Assembly (NCBI GenBank): GCA_943787295.1 | Contig: CALSLW010000001.1 | Coordinates: 1-64,000, forward strand | Direction: 5' to 3' | From: an uncultured Flavobacteriaceae bacterium | GTDB lineage: Bacteria > Bacteroidota > Bacteroidia > Flavobacteriales > Flavobacteriaceae | DNA: 64,000 nucleotides | Shown: positions 49,812-58,586 of the stretch, piece after piece | How the letters are laid out: each line of letters opens with the position of its first letter | Numbering within the stretch: position 1 is the first letter of the stretch | Translations under genes and position numbers: made by a program | Notes under the pieces: generated by a model | Database searches by the model: none | What the model saw: only the letters and a program-made list of their open reading frames with translations | Told to the model about the DNA's origin: nothing

Positions 49812-51359
49812 TTACAGTTTTAATCTATAGGTTAAAACCAAATTTAAATTGTCTTGATCTAATTGTAGTCTATCGGTTAAACCATCTGAAAATAAAGCCT
49901 GTTGCGTAGACAGGTCTTGTAACTGTAGTGCTATGTCTAAATTACTCGCCCCAAAATTGTATCCTAACCCACCGCTTATGATGGATTGACTGTTGTCAAA
50001 AGCAATACGGGAGGAACTCTCTGTACTGTATCCTGCGCGAAGACTAATTTGTGGGTTAAGCCTAAATTCACCACCTATTTGTAGGCGTTGATTAGTTTGA
50101 AAATTATCCTCTATTTGATTGTTTAAAGCGATAAAATAGTCGTCATTTTCTGGGGTAAATTTGGCGCGGTTATGCGCCTTAATACTATAATCAAAACTGA
50201 TAAGTCCAATATCGTTAATGATATAAGCAAGACTTCCTCTTACACTTCCCGGCGAATTGAATTGGTAGCCAGGTAAGAATGTGTATATACCGCTTGCTGA
50301 AGGATTTAAATTTAAATCAAGGTCTTCGTTTTCTGTTCTAACTACAGTATTAAGCGATTGACCTATTTGGTCAGATAGGCGATAATAAGTTGGGCTTTCG
50401 AGGCTTAAGCCTAAGCGAAGTTGAGGGGTTGCTTTATAAATTGCGCCTAATTGAAAAGAATTTGCTGTCCCTAGGGTGATCAATTCGTTTGTAAAGTCTA
50501 ACTGGCTAATCCCAGATTGAGGCCCATAGCCGTATTCATAAAAATGGCTGGTTTCACGGTATTCTACATTAAATGTATTAAAGCTAAAACCTAAGTAGAG
50601 TTTGTCTTGATAAACCCCGCTTAAATTGATGGTGTATTTGTTTGTTCTACCGCTGCTAGTTTTGAAGTACTCATGCGTATATCCTGATGCTCCTGCTTGC
50701 GTGTTAGTGTTGTAAGAGCGGATATCTGGATTTGTTGGATCTGTTGTTCCTGCTAAAGGAATGGGGTTTATGACAAAACCTTCATAACCAAATAAAGCTT
50801 GCTGTGCTGGATAACCACTAAAATCTCCTATATCAACATAGGCGGTATTAAATGTTTCTCCATCTAATCTTGAAATATCATTTAAATATTTTCCTTGTGC
50901 ATAAAACAGGAAATATTGATCAATCCCGCGGTTAGGGTTGACCCCTATGGCACTAAAATTATTGTCGTAGTTGGCCGTTTTATTGTAATTAAAAGCAAAG
51001 CTCAGTTTTGTCCAATCTCCACCAGCTTCTTCATTTAAGACTAAAACAATTCCAGCTTGATTTAGGGAGAGATCGTTACCGTTGTCTTCTTCGACTCCAT
51101 TAAAATAGGTTGTGGTATTCTTTAACTGAATTGAATTTAAAGAGACCCCCACCTCAGAAAAGCCAAAGATAGAAGAAGCGGCAGGGTTTATTTCTATTGC
51201 AGAAAAGTCGCCGCCCACGGCGCCAAAAGCACCTCCCATGGCGGCAAACCTTGCACTGCCTTGAATTGTACTATTGCTATAGCGCTCTGCATCAAATAAA
51301 GTTTGTGCATTGAGTTGAGAAAATAGTAGACCTAGAAGAAATATTAAATTCTTTTTCAT
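49812..51359 (-). CDS. OmpP1/FadL-family outer-membrane transporter
   Basis: 515 residues. The signal peptide ends LLFSQLNAQ. The opening GSARFAAMGGAFGAVGGDFSAIEINPAA is the FadL-like hatch seen in Bacteroidota, and a 14-strand barrel ends LVLTYRLKL. It probably passes hydrophobic small molecules across the outer membrane. Its substrate is unknown. It follows the low-complexity lipoprotein gene by 21 bases, so they are likely co-transcribed. Confidence 0.88.
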   Translation of the reverse strand: MKKNLIFLLGLLFSQLNAQTLFDAERYSNSTIQGSARFAAMGGAFGAVGGDFSAIEINPAASSIFGFSEVGVSLNSIQLKNTTTYFNGVEEDNGNDLSLNQAGIVLVLNEEAGGDWTKLSFAFNYNKTANYDNNFSAIGVNPNRGIDQYFLFYAQGKYLNDISRLDGETFNTAYVDIGDFSGYPAQQALFGYEGFVINPIPLAGTTDPTNPDIRSYNTNTQAGASGYTHEYFKTSSGRTNKYTINLSGVYQDKLYLGFSFNTFNVEYRETSHFYEYGYGPQSGISQLDFTNELITLGTANSFQLGAIYKATPQLRLGLSLESPTYYRLSDQIGQSLNTVVRTENEDLDLNLNPSASGIYTFLPGYQFNSPGSVRGSLAYIINDIGLISFDYSIKAHNRAKFTPENDDYFIALNNQIEDNFQTNQRLQIGGEFRLNPQISLRAGYSTESSSRIAFDNSQSIISGGLGYNFGASNLDIALQLQDLSTQQALFSDGLTDRLQLDQDNLNLVLTYRLKL

Positions 51360-51380
51360 TGGAGTAATAAAGGGTGTTAG

Positions 51381-52649
51381 TTATTGTCGTCTTCCGCTAG
51401 AACTAGATCGGCCACTAGAAGATCGGCCACTGCTGCTAGAACGTCCTCCTCCAGAGGAGACTCTTGCTGGCGCTCGATAAGAGCTTGAGCTATTACTTCT
51501 AATATTTGAACTTGAGTTTCTTGTTGAAGAACTATTGTTGTAATTGCTACTTGAGCGATATCCTTTTACAGTATTATTGCCACTGTCATTTTTAGAACTT
51601 GCGTTAGAATAAGATCTTCCCGCTGTGTTAGCTCCATTTCTTGCAGGACTTTGCTGTCTGTATTGCCTAGCCTGTGTTCTGCTATTAATGACTTGGACAT
51701 CAAGACCATTACCTTGCAGTTTTCTAATCACTCGATCGATGTTAGAGCGGTTACTGTTCTCATTACTGCTTCTACTAGTTTGAGCTCTTCTTGGCGTATT
51801 GTTAAGCTGCTGACTTTGTCGTACACTAGCAGTTCTTCCTTGTCTAACAAGATTAGGTAATTCGGTATTTGTATTTGCTGTTCTTGCTTGTCTACCGTTG
51901 TTATTCCTAAGCGTAGCATTAGCTGAGGTATTGCTTCTTTGCGCCACTGATGCATTAATATCAGATCGACGTCCACTTGCGGCTTGCCCCCTGTAGCTAG
52001 GACTATAAGCATGGTTTCTTCTTATATCTGCTCTATTGCGATTTACGCGGTTATAGGCTCTGTTGTAAGGATTGTTATACGCATAGCCATATCCATTCCA
52101 AAACCCACCGCCATAGAAATAAGGGTTATGATAAAAGCCATAACCGTAATAAGGATAGTAAGCATTGAAGAAAGGACGATTAAAGCCTCCCCAGGCAAAA
52201 CGATTCCATCTGTAAGGATTGTAGAAATTGTAATCCCAGTAGGCAAGATAAGGGTCATAAAAACCGCCATATCCCCAATTTCCTGCAAAACCAAAGTTTA
52301 GCGGACTAGATTGAATAATGATTTGGGTTGTTTTATTACCACCACCCCAGTTAGGGTTAGATTGATAGTTATTGAGATTTCCTTGATTTAGCGAATCAAC
52401 ATTTGTCAATGCAACGTCATTACTACTGTCATCCCAACTGTACTGTTGAGCTTGTTGATCAAAATACTGCGTGTAGGCATTTGAAGCGGGTTGTTTTTTG
52501 GCACGTCTAATTACAATGACATTGTCATCATTGTAGATTCCATCACTGTAATAAGAAGCATTTTGAAAACTCCCACATGCAGTAAATAAAAGGCCATTTA
52601 AAAAGATGATCCCTAAGGCTGAGAAGCTGATTGATTTAGAAAAACGCAT
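51381..52649 (-). CDS. Low-complexity Asn/Tyr/Ser-Arg-rich lipoprotein
   Basis: 422 residues with a lipoprotein signal ending GLLFTAC. A short conserved-looking part follows (DGIYNDDNVIVIRRAKK). About 70 residues are then rich in Tyr, Phe, Trp, Gly and Asn (GYGFYHNPYFYGGGFW), and a Ser/Arg/Asn tail ends with repeated SSSGR units. A KLQGNGLDVQVINSRTQA stretch interrupts the disorder near residue 310. It is probably surface exposed. I recognise no enzyme domain. Such proteins adjacent to proS have sometimes been mislabelled as prolyl-tRNA synthetase; nothing here supports that. Confidence 0.75.
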   Translation of the reverse strand: MRFSKSISFSALGIIFLNGLLFTACGSFQNASYYSDGIYNDDNVIVIRRAKKQPASNAYTQYFDQQAQQYSWDDSSNDVALTNVDSLNQGNLNNYQSNPNWGGGNKTTQIIIQSSPLNFGFAGNWGYGGFYDPYLAYWDYNFYNPYRWNRFAWGGFNRPFFNAYYPYYGYGFYHNPYFYGGGFWNGYGYAYNNPYNRAYNRVNRNRADIRRNHAYSPSYRGQAASGRRSDINASVAQRSNTSANATLRNNNGRQARTANTNTELPNLVRQGRTASVRQSQQLNNTPRRAQTSRSSNENSNRSNIDRVIRKLQGNGLDVQVINSRTQARQYRQQSPARNGANTAGRSYSNASSKNDSGNNTVKGYRSSSNYNNSSSTRNSSSNIRSNSSSSYRAPARVSSGGGRSSSSGRSSSGRSSSSGRRQ

Positions 52650-52744
52650 AACTCTTTATTTTTTACCCGTAAGCGGCCTAAATTAATTAGTTTTGCTCCA
52701 CAAACGTATTTTTAACTAAGATAGTCAAAATCTGTGCCAAAATC

Positions 52745-54223
52745 ATGTCAAAGAAATTAACAAAACGTGAGGTAGATTACTCAAAATGGTATAACGAATT
52801 AGTTGTAAAAGCTGATTTAGCCGAAAATTCAGCTGTTCGTGGATGCATGATCATTAAACCTTATGGCTTTGCTATATGGGAGAAGATGAAAGAAGAACTG
52901 GATAAAAAGTTCAAAGCAACTGGTCATCAAAACGCCTATTTCCCGCTATTTGTTCCAAAAAGTTTATTTGAAGCAGAAGAAAAAAATGCAGAAGGCTTCG
53001 CCAAAGAATGTGCAGTAGTCACCCACTATAGATTAAAGAACAATCCAGATGAAGCCGGGAAACTAATGGTAGATCCAGACGCTAAACTTGAAGAAGAGCT
53101 TGTTGTTCGTCCTACTAGTGAGGCCATTATTTGGAACACTTATAAAAATTGGATACAATCCTATCGTGACCTGCCTATATTGATCAATCAATGGGCGAAT
53201 GTAGTCCGCTGGGAAATGAGAACACGTTTGTTTTTAAGAACAGCAGAGTTTTTATGGCAAGAAGGACATACAGCACACGCCACTAAGCAAGAAGCCCTAG
53301 ACGAAACCTTATTGATCAATAATCTCTATGCAGATTTTGTGGAAAATTTTATGGCAATCCCTGTCATTAAGGGGGTGAAATCTGCCAGTGAATGTTTTGC
53401 AGGAGCAGTCGACACCCACTGTATCGAAGCATTGATGCAGGATGGAAAAGCCTTACAAGCGGGGACTTCTCACTTTTTAGGGCAAAATTTTGCCAAAGCT
53501 TTTGATGTGAAATACGCTACTAACGAAGGTGGTTTAGAGCACGTTTGGGCAACTTCTTGGGGAGTATCAACCCGTTTGATGGGCGCATTGATTATGACGC
53601 ACAGTGATGATAATGGTTTAGTCTTACCTCCTAATTTAGCGCCAATACAAGTTGTGATCGTTCCCATTTACAAGGGGGCAGAGCAGCTCGAAGAAATTTC
53701 TGTAGTAGCGAATAAGATTCAAACATCCTTAGAGGCTGCAGGAGTATCTGTTAAGTTTGACAATCGCGATAATATCAAGCCAGGATTTAAGTTCAACGAC
53801 TATGAACTAAAAGGAGTTCCTTTGCGCATTGCGATTGGCCCTAAGGATCTAGAGAAAGGTCAAGTAGAGTTAGCGCGCAGAGATACTTTAGAGAAGAGCT
53901 TTGTGCCTCAATCGGATTTAGTTGAGATGATCCCAGCGCTTTTAGAGAAGATACAAAACAGTTTATACAATAAGGCGTTTTCTTTTAGAGACGAGCATAT
54001 TACAGAGGTAGATAGCTATGAAGAGTTTAAAACTGTCCTAGAAGAAAAAGGTGGCTTTATATCTGCGCATTGGGATGGAACAGAAGCCAGTGAAGAGGCT
54101 ATTAAAAAGGAAACTAAAGCAACTATTCGCTGTATTCCTTATGATGTCAAAGAAGAGACAGGAAAGTGTATCTATTCGGGAGCACCATCTAGTCAGCGAG
54201 TGCTGTTTGCAAAGGCTTATTAA
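52745..54223 (+). CDS. proS: Prolyl-tRNA synthetase (eukaryote/archaeal-like type)
   Basis: 492 residues, class II synthetase without the bacterial insertion domain. It has [10 protein letters not shown] at the start, motif 2 around [35 protein letters not shown], motif 3 [20 protein letters not shown] and a C-terminal zinc-like domain. It charges tRNA-Pro. It is divergent from the low-complexity lipoprotein gene and is followed by a tRNA gene. Confidence 0.96.
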   Translation: MSKKLTKREVDYSKWYNELVVKADLAENSAVRGCMIIKPYGFAIWEKMKEELDKKFKATGHQNAYFPLFVPKSLFEAEEKNAEGFAKECAVVTHYRLKNNPDEAGKLMVDPDAKLEEELVVRPTSEAIIWNTYKNWIQSYRDLPILINQWANVVRWEMRTRLFLRTAEFLWQEGHTAHATKQEALDETLLINNLYADFVENFMAIPVIKGVKSASECFAGAVDTHCIEALMQDGKALQAGTSHFLGQNFAKAFDVKYATNEGGLEHVWATSWGVSTRLMGALIMTHSDDNGLVLPPNLAPIQVVIVPIYKGAEQLEEISVVANKIQTSLEAAGVSVKFDNRDNIKPGFKFNDYELKGVPLRIAIGPKDLEKGQVELARRDTLEKSFVPQSDLVEMIPALLEKIQNSLYNKAFSFRDEHITEVDSYEEFKTVLEEKGGFISAHWDGTEASEEAIKKETKATIRCIPYDVKEETGKCIYSGAPSSQRVLFAKAY

Positions 54224-54283
54224 ACTGTTGAAGTGTACTAAATATAGTAGAATAAAAAAAAATAATTTTTATTTGAAAATGCG

Positions 54284-54314
54284 TTGTGTAATCGATGAAT
54301 AAGTTTTAGATTTG
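54284..54314 (+). promoter_or_regulatory. Promoter of tRNA-Glu and rpsT
   Basis: TTG at 54284-54286, 20 bases, then TAGATTTG at 54307-54314. It lies 15 bases before the tRNA, and no other promoter fits before rpsT. Confidence 0.75.
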
Positions 54315-54329
54315 CAACCATAAAATTTT

Positions 54330-54401
54330 GGCCCGTTCGTCTATCGGTTAGGACGCCAGGTTTTCATCCTGGAAAGAGGGGTTCGATTCCCCTACGGGCT
54401 A
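54330..54401 (+). tRNA. tRNA-Glu (anticodon TTC)
   Basis: GGCCCGT pairs with ACGGGCT. The anticodon stem CCAGG/CCTGG encloses the loop TTTTCAT with anticodon TTC. The T-arm has GGTTCGATTCC, the discriminator is A, and CCA is not encoded. It lies 15 bases upstream of rpsT and probably shares its transcript. Confidence 0.95.
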
Positions 54402-54416
54402 CTAAAAATAATTTAG

Positions 54417-54668
54417 ATGGCAAATCATAAATCGGCACTTAAGAGAATTCGTTCTAATGACAAAAAGCGTTTACGCAATCGTTTTCAACACAAAACGACC
54501 CGTAATGCTGTTCGTCGTTTACGCGAATTAACAGACAAGAAAGAAGCGACTTCATTGCTTCCATCAGTTATTTCAATGTTAGATAAACTAGCAAAGAAAA
54601 ACATCATTCACGCTAACAAAGCGGCTAACATAAAATCAAAGTTGACCAAAAGAGTTTCAGCTTTATAA
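54417..54668 (+). CDS. rpsT: 30S ribosomal protein S20
   Basis: 83 residues, very basic, starting [18 protein letters not shown] and ending with [15 protein letters not shown], the S20 pattern with alpha-helical body. It is a primary 16S rRNA-binding protein. Only 15 bases separate it from tRNA-Glu, so tRNA processing would set its mRNA 5' end. A strong terminator follows. Confidence 0.97.
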   Translation: MANHKSALKRIRSNDKKRLRNRFQHKTTRNAVRRLRELTDKKEATSLLPSVISMLDKLAKKNIIHANKAANIKSKLTKRVSAL

Positions 54669-54684
54669 TTTTAGCATTTAGATC

Positions 54685-54715
54685 AAAAAAAAGCGCTCAA
54701 TTGAGCGCTTTTTTT
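54685..54715. terminator. Bidirectional terminator between rpsT and rho
   Basis: AAGCGCTCAA and TTGAGCGCTT form a perfect palindrome flanked by an A-run and a T-run, between convergent genes. Confidence 0.92.
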
Positions 54716-54737
54716 ATGCCTTATTATCATTAAATTC

Positions 54738-56333
54738 CTAGGAATTCATCGATATTAAAAATTCTTCGTTATTAACGGTCTTTTTAAAGCGATCGTTAAT
54801 AAATTCCATCGCTTCTACCGGGTTCATGTCAGCGAGATATTTTCTCATGATCCACATGCGGTGAACGGTGTTGTCGTCTAATAAAATATCGTCTCGTCGT
54901 GTACTAGAAGAAATTAGATCAATCGCAGGGAAAATTCTACGATTAGAGATCTTGCGATCTAATTGCAGTTCCATATTTCCTGTTCCTTTGAATTCTTCAA
55001 AGATTACTTCGTCCATTTTAGAGCCTGTCTCTGTTAAAGCAGTAGCAATAATAGAGAGAGAGCCGCCATTTTCAATATTTCTTGCGGCACCAAAAAAGCG
55101 CTTTGGTTTATGCAAAGCATTTGCATCAACCCCACCACTTAAAATCTTACCACTGGCTGGCTGTACTGTATTATAAGCACGTGCAAGACGTGTAATAGAA
55201 TCTAATAATATAACTACATCATGTCCACATTCTACCAGACGCTTGGCTTTTTCTAAAACGATATTAGCGACTTTAACGTGACGATCTGCCGGTTCGTCAA
55301 AGGTTGAAGCGACCACTTCTCCTTTTACATTGCGCTGCATGTCTGTCACCTCTTCTGGTCTTTCATCAATTAATAAGATGATTTGATAAACTTCAGGATG
55401 GTTAGCTGCAATAGCGTTAGCAATATCTTTTAAGAGCATTGTTTTCCCTGTCTTTGGTTGGGAAACAATCATCCCGCGTTGCCCTTTCCCGATAGGAGAG
55501 AATAAGTCGATAATTCTTGTAGAGATGGTACTTTGCTTTTCAGCCAACTTAAATTTCTCTTGTGGAAAAAGGGGAGTAAGGTGTTCAAAAGAAACACGAT
55601 CTCTTACCACTTTAGGATCTTGTCCGTTAATGCGGTTTACTTTAATTAAAGGGAAGTACTTTTCTCCTTCCTTAGGGGGACGTACCGTCCCTAAAACAGT
55701 GTCGCCTGTTTTTAAACCAAATAGTCGAATTTGAGATTGAGACACATACACATCGTCAGGTGAAGAGAGGTAGTGATAGTCAGAAGAACGTAAAAAACCG
55801 TATCCTTCTTGCATGATTTCCAGCACTCCTTCAGAATCAATAATTCCGTCAAACTCATAATCTGGTTCGCGGTAACGATTGCGATTATCCTTGTTGTGGT
55901 TCACCTCTTGCTTTTTATGACGTGGGTGTTTATTGTGGTTCTGTTGATTATTCTGGTGGTTGTTTTTATTCTTGTGTTGAGGTCTGTTGTTAGATCGCTC
56001 TTTATTGTCCCCTTCAGCATTTTTTGACTCTCCTCTAGGTTCCTTGTCCTCTTTTTTCTCTTGAACAGCTTTTCTTTGTTCTTGATCTTTTTTAGGATGT
56101 TCTTTTCGTTGAGGTCTATTGTCTTTCTTTGGAGCAGGTTTCACCGCTTCTTTTTTGTCTTCGCTTTTTGCGGGACTTTCTTTCTTTTCGGGTGGGTTAG
56201 CAGAGATATGATCGATAATTTGATAGATCAAATCAAGTTTCTTTAAAGCAGAAGTTCTTTTTAACCCTAGGTTTTTTGCGATTTCTTGTAAATCAGCTAA
56301 TTTTTTTTCTTTTAGCGTAGCAATTTCGTACAT
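54738..56333 (-). CDS. rho: Transcription termination factor Rho with disordered insert
   Basis: 531 residues. The N-terminal Rho helix domain ([19 protein letters not shown]) is followed at about residues 50-155 by a Lys/Asn/Glu/Gln-rich, low-complexity insert. The RNA-binding cold-shock domain ([14 protein letters not shown]) and the ATPase follow, with Walker [25 protein letters not shown] and the Q-loop/R-loop region. It terminates transcription as a hexameric RNA helicase. The insert matches the known trait of Bacteroidota Rho proteins, where a disordered region can promote condensate formation. Confidence 0.95.
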   Translation of the reverse strand: MYEIATLKEKKLADLQEIAKNLGLKRTSALKKLDLIYQIIDHISANPPEKKESPAKSEDKKEAVKPAPKKDNRPQRKEHPKKDQEQRKAVQEKKEDKEPRGESKNAEGDNKERSNNRPQHKNKNNHQNNQQNHNKHPRHKKQEVNHNKDNRNRYREPDYEFDGIIDSEGVLEIMQEGYGFLRSSDYHYLSSPDDVYVSQSQIRLFGLKTGDTVLGTVRPPKEGEKYFPLIKVNRINGQDPKVVRDRVSFEHLTPLFPQEKFKLAEKQSTISTRIIDLFSPIGKGQRGMIVSQPKTGKTMLLKDIANAIAANHPEVYQIILLIDERPEEVTDMQRNVKGEVVASTFDEPADRHVKVANIVLEKAKRLVECGHDVVILLDSITRLARAYNTVQPASGKILSGGVDANALHKPKRFFGAARNIENGGSLSIIATALTETGSKMDEVIFEEFKGTGNMELQLDRKISNRRIFPAIDLISSSTRRDDILLDDNTVHRMWIMRKYLADMNPVEAMEFINDRFKKTVNNEEFLISMNS

Positions 56334-56471
56334 GTGGTGAATGTTCTCAAAAAGAGGTTGAGTAAATAATTATGATTGTTGGTATGCCGCACGTTATGAA
56401 GTGTTGTGCATTACAATATTACAAAAAAAACCAGTGTAAATGCAGAAAACCATTAATTTTGACAAAAAAAC

Positions 56472-56876
56472 ATGATCCAAAGAATTCAAACCCTTTTTAT
56501 GTTGCTCTTTGTTTTTGCAGCAGGAGTGAACTTTTTTCTTTTTCCTTCAGAGCTAATTGTTTTTGAACCTCTTATGGGTGATAAGGCAGATTCGAGTCCT
56601 TATGTTTCCATTTTACTTTCCCTAATTGTCTTAATTAATATTGGTCTGTATAAAAAAAGAACAATTCAAATACGAGTCAATCAAGTGGTTTGGGTGCTCT
56701 ATACGATGTTTTGGGGAAGCTTTGTTTATATGATCATACAACATCAAGCAGATAACTTTAATCAGTATTTACCAGACTTAATGATTGCTTTTGCAGGAGA
56801 AGTGGTGCTATTATTAGCCAATCGTTTTATTAAAAAGGACGAGGCATTAATTCGCTCTCTCGACAGACTGCGATAG
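56472..56876 (+). CDS. DUF4293 family four-helix membrane protein
   Basis: 134 residues beginning MIQRIQTLFMLLFVFAAG with four membrane helices and a charged tail (NRFIKKDEALIRSLDRLR), as in DUF4293 proteins of Bacteroidota. Function is unknown. A TAATTTTG at 56454-56461 lies only 10 bases before the ATG, which would give a very short leader. Its 3' end overlaps the convergent phosphoesterase gene by about 30 bases. Confidence 0.8.
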   Translation: MIQRIQTLFMLLFVFAAGVNFFLFPSELIVFEPLMGDKADSSPYVSILLSLIVLINIGLYKKRTIQIRVNQVVWVLYTMFWGSFVYMIIQHQADNFNQYLPDLMIAFAGEVVLLLANRFIKKDEALIRSLDRLR

Positions 56877-57377
56877 ACTTTTTCCGCGGAGTCCTAGTTC
56901 AATCACTTCCATATTTTGTAATTTACCTTGCGCTATTTCAAAACGCAGCATGGTTCTTATTTGATGAAAACCGTTTATTCCTGCTGCCCCGGGATTGAGA
57001 TGCATCATGTTTCGACCCTTAATATGCATCACTTTTAGGATATGAGAATGACCGCAGATAAACACATCGGGTCGTTCTTGATTTAATACCTCGCGAACTC
57101 TTGGGGTATATTTTCCCGCCGGTCCACCTATATGTGTCATCAAGAATTTTACTCCTTCCAGGGTGAAGGTATTGTTTTCTGGGAAGCTTAGCCTCGCTTT
57201 GGCACCATCAATATTTCCATAAACGCCCCTCAAGGGTTTATGTTGGGCGAGCGAATCTGTAACATTTAAATCCCCAATGTCCCCTGCATGCCAGACCTCG
57301 TCTGCTTCTTGTGTATAGTTTAAGATGCGATCGTCTATATGCCCGTGTGTGTCAGAGAGTAAAAGGATTTTTTTCAT
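56847..57377 (-). CDS. YfcE-like metallophosphoesterase
   Basis: About 176 residues starting MKKILLLSDTHGH, with the dimetal phosphoesterase motifs SDTHGHID, HAGDIGD, YGNID and ICGHSH. It would hydrolyse phosphodiesters, like E. coli YfcE; the natural substrate is unknown. ATG 57377 begins the fold directly, while ATG 57410 would add 11 unlikely residues. It is divergent from the next small gene and overlaps the DUF4293 gene tail to tail. Confidence 0.9.
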   Translation of the reverse strand: MKKILLLSDTHGHIDDRILNYTQEADEVWHAGDIGDLNVTDSLAQHKPLRGVYGNIDGAKARLSFPENNTFTLEGVKFLMTHIGGPAGKYTPRVREVLNQERPDVFICGHSHILKVMHIKGRNMMHLNPGAAGINGFHQIRTMLRFEIAQGKLQNMEVIELGLRGKSLSQSVERAN

Positions 57378-57404
57378 TATCTTGAAGATGCCCAAAATTT
57401 TATC

Positions 57405-57800
57405 ATGCAATATACTGCAAATAAACCCTATAATTCTGTACTAATTATTCAGCCTTCTGGCCTGCGTTACCGTCTTCAAGAAGACCATATTTTCAAAGAA
57501 ATTCGTTATGCACAAGTGACGGGGGTTAAGCTTAAGAAAGATCATTTTCGTTTTTACTTTGTTTATGTAATAGCACCTTTGATGATAATAGGATATTTTT
57601 TTATAATTCAAGAACAAGGGTTGAATCTCATCAATGGACTTAATTTAATTTTTTGGTGTTGTGTATTGGGGCTTCATTTCTTTTATAAACAAGTATATAC
57701 CCTATCGATTGATAAAGGACCTTTAACCGCTGAAATATATATGACAGAAAAATTAGCGGAAGGGCGTAAAATCAAAAAAGAAATTGAATCTCATTTATAA
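57405..57800 (+). CDS. Unrecognised two-helix membrane protein
   Basis: 131 residues. An N-terminal cytoplasmic part (SGLRYRLQEDHIFKEIRYAQVTGVKLKKD) is followed by two hydrophobic helices (YVIAPLMIIGYFFII, LIFWCCVLGLHFF) and a C-terminal part (VYTLSIDKGPLTAEIYMTEK). The arrangement recalls small membrane proteins with a split PH-like domain, but this is a guess. It sits before truA and is probably real, given its spacing and composition. Confidence 0.6.
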   Translation: MQYTANKPYNSVLIIQPSGLRYRLQEDHIFKEIRYAQVTGVKLKKDHFRFYFVYVIAPLMIIGYFFIIQEQGLNLINGLNLIFWCCVLGLHFFYKQVYTLSIDKGPLTAEIYMTEKLAEGRKIKKEIESHL

Positions 57801-57827
57801 GCACTAGTAAAGCTGTTAAGATTCTAA

Positions 57828-57835
57828 TATCTTTG
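57828..57835 (+). promoter_or_regulatory. -7 element immediately before truA
   Basis: TATCTTTG matches TAnnTTTG. It ends 4 bases before the truA GTG, so transcription should begin at about the start codon itself. Confidence 0.55.
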
Positions 57836-57839
57836 CAAG

Positions 57840-58586
57840 GTGCGGTACTTTCTCACCTTAGCGTATAATGGAACTTCCTTTCATGGATGGCAACGTCAAC
57901 CTAATGCCACCAGTGTGCAACAGGCGCTTGAAGAAGCTTTGACGACCTTGTTACGTAAGCCTATAGCCATTACAGGAGCTGGAAGAACAGACACTGGCGT
58001 GCATGCTAAAGAGATGATGGCTCATTTTGAGGGTGATCTTTCTTTAGAAGAAGAAGAAAACCTCCCGTATCTACTCAATCGTTTCTTAAAGGAAGAGATT
58101 GTTATCTATCGTTTAGACAAGGTAAAAGCAGATGCTCATGCGCGATTTGACGCTACAGCAAGAACTTATGAGTACCATTTGGGTTTTCAAAAAAACCCTT
58201 TTAAACAGCAGTTGTACTATTATTTTCATCAGCCTGTTTCTGTAGAGAAAATGAATGAGGCCGCGAAGATATTATTAGAATACGAAGATTTTGAGGCCTT
58301 CGCCAAAACGCACTCAGATGTAAAAACCTTTTTGTGTAATGTGACAAGGGCAGATTGGGAAAGTACAGCAGAGGGTGCTATATTTACCATCACCGCAAAT
58401 CGATTTTTGCGCAATATGGTTCGTGCGATCGTTGGGACTTTGTTAGAAATTGGAACAGGCAAAATTGAAGTAGTAGATATGCACAAAATCATTCAAAGTA
58501 AAAATAGAGGAGAAGCAGGCTTTTCTGTTCCCGCAGCTGGTCTATATCTCACTGAAATTCAATACCCCAAAAGTATTTATTTGTAA
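57840..58586 (+). CDS. truA: tRNA pseudouridine synthase A
   Basis: 248 residues. It has RYFLTLAYNGTSFHGWQRQP, the catalytic Asp in GAGRTDTGVHA, and FDATARTYEYH and RFLRNMVRAIVGTLLEIGTG near the end. It makes pseudouridine 38-40 in tRNA anticodon arms. The start is GTG 57840, giving the normal family N-terminus; no ATG fits. With the -7 element just upstream, the mRNA is probably leaderless. The MsbA-like exporter gene starts one base after its stop. Confidence 0.95.
   Translation: MRYFLTLAYNGTSFHGWQRQPNATSVQQALEEALTTLLRKPIAITGAGRTDTGVHAKEMMAHFEGDLSLEEEENLPYLLNRFLKEEIVIYRLDKVKADAHARFDATARTYEYHLGFQKNPFKQQLYYYFHQPVSVEKMNEAAKILLEYEDFEAFAKTHSDVKTFLCNVTRADWESTAEGAIFTITANRFLRNMVRAIVGTLLEIGTGKIEVVDMHKIIQSKNRGEAGFSVPAAGLYLTEIQYPKSIYL

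Noticed and set aside
51984-52301. Plus-strand frame opposite the low-complexity lipoprotein
   Set aside because: Ile/Val-rich product is the mirror of Asn/Tyr-rich codons; no independent support.
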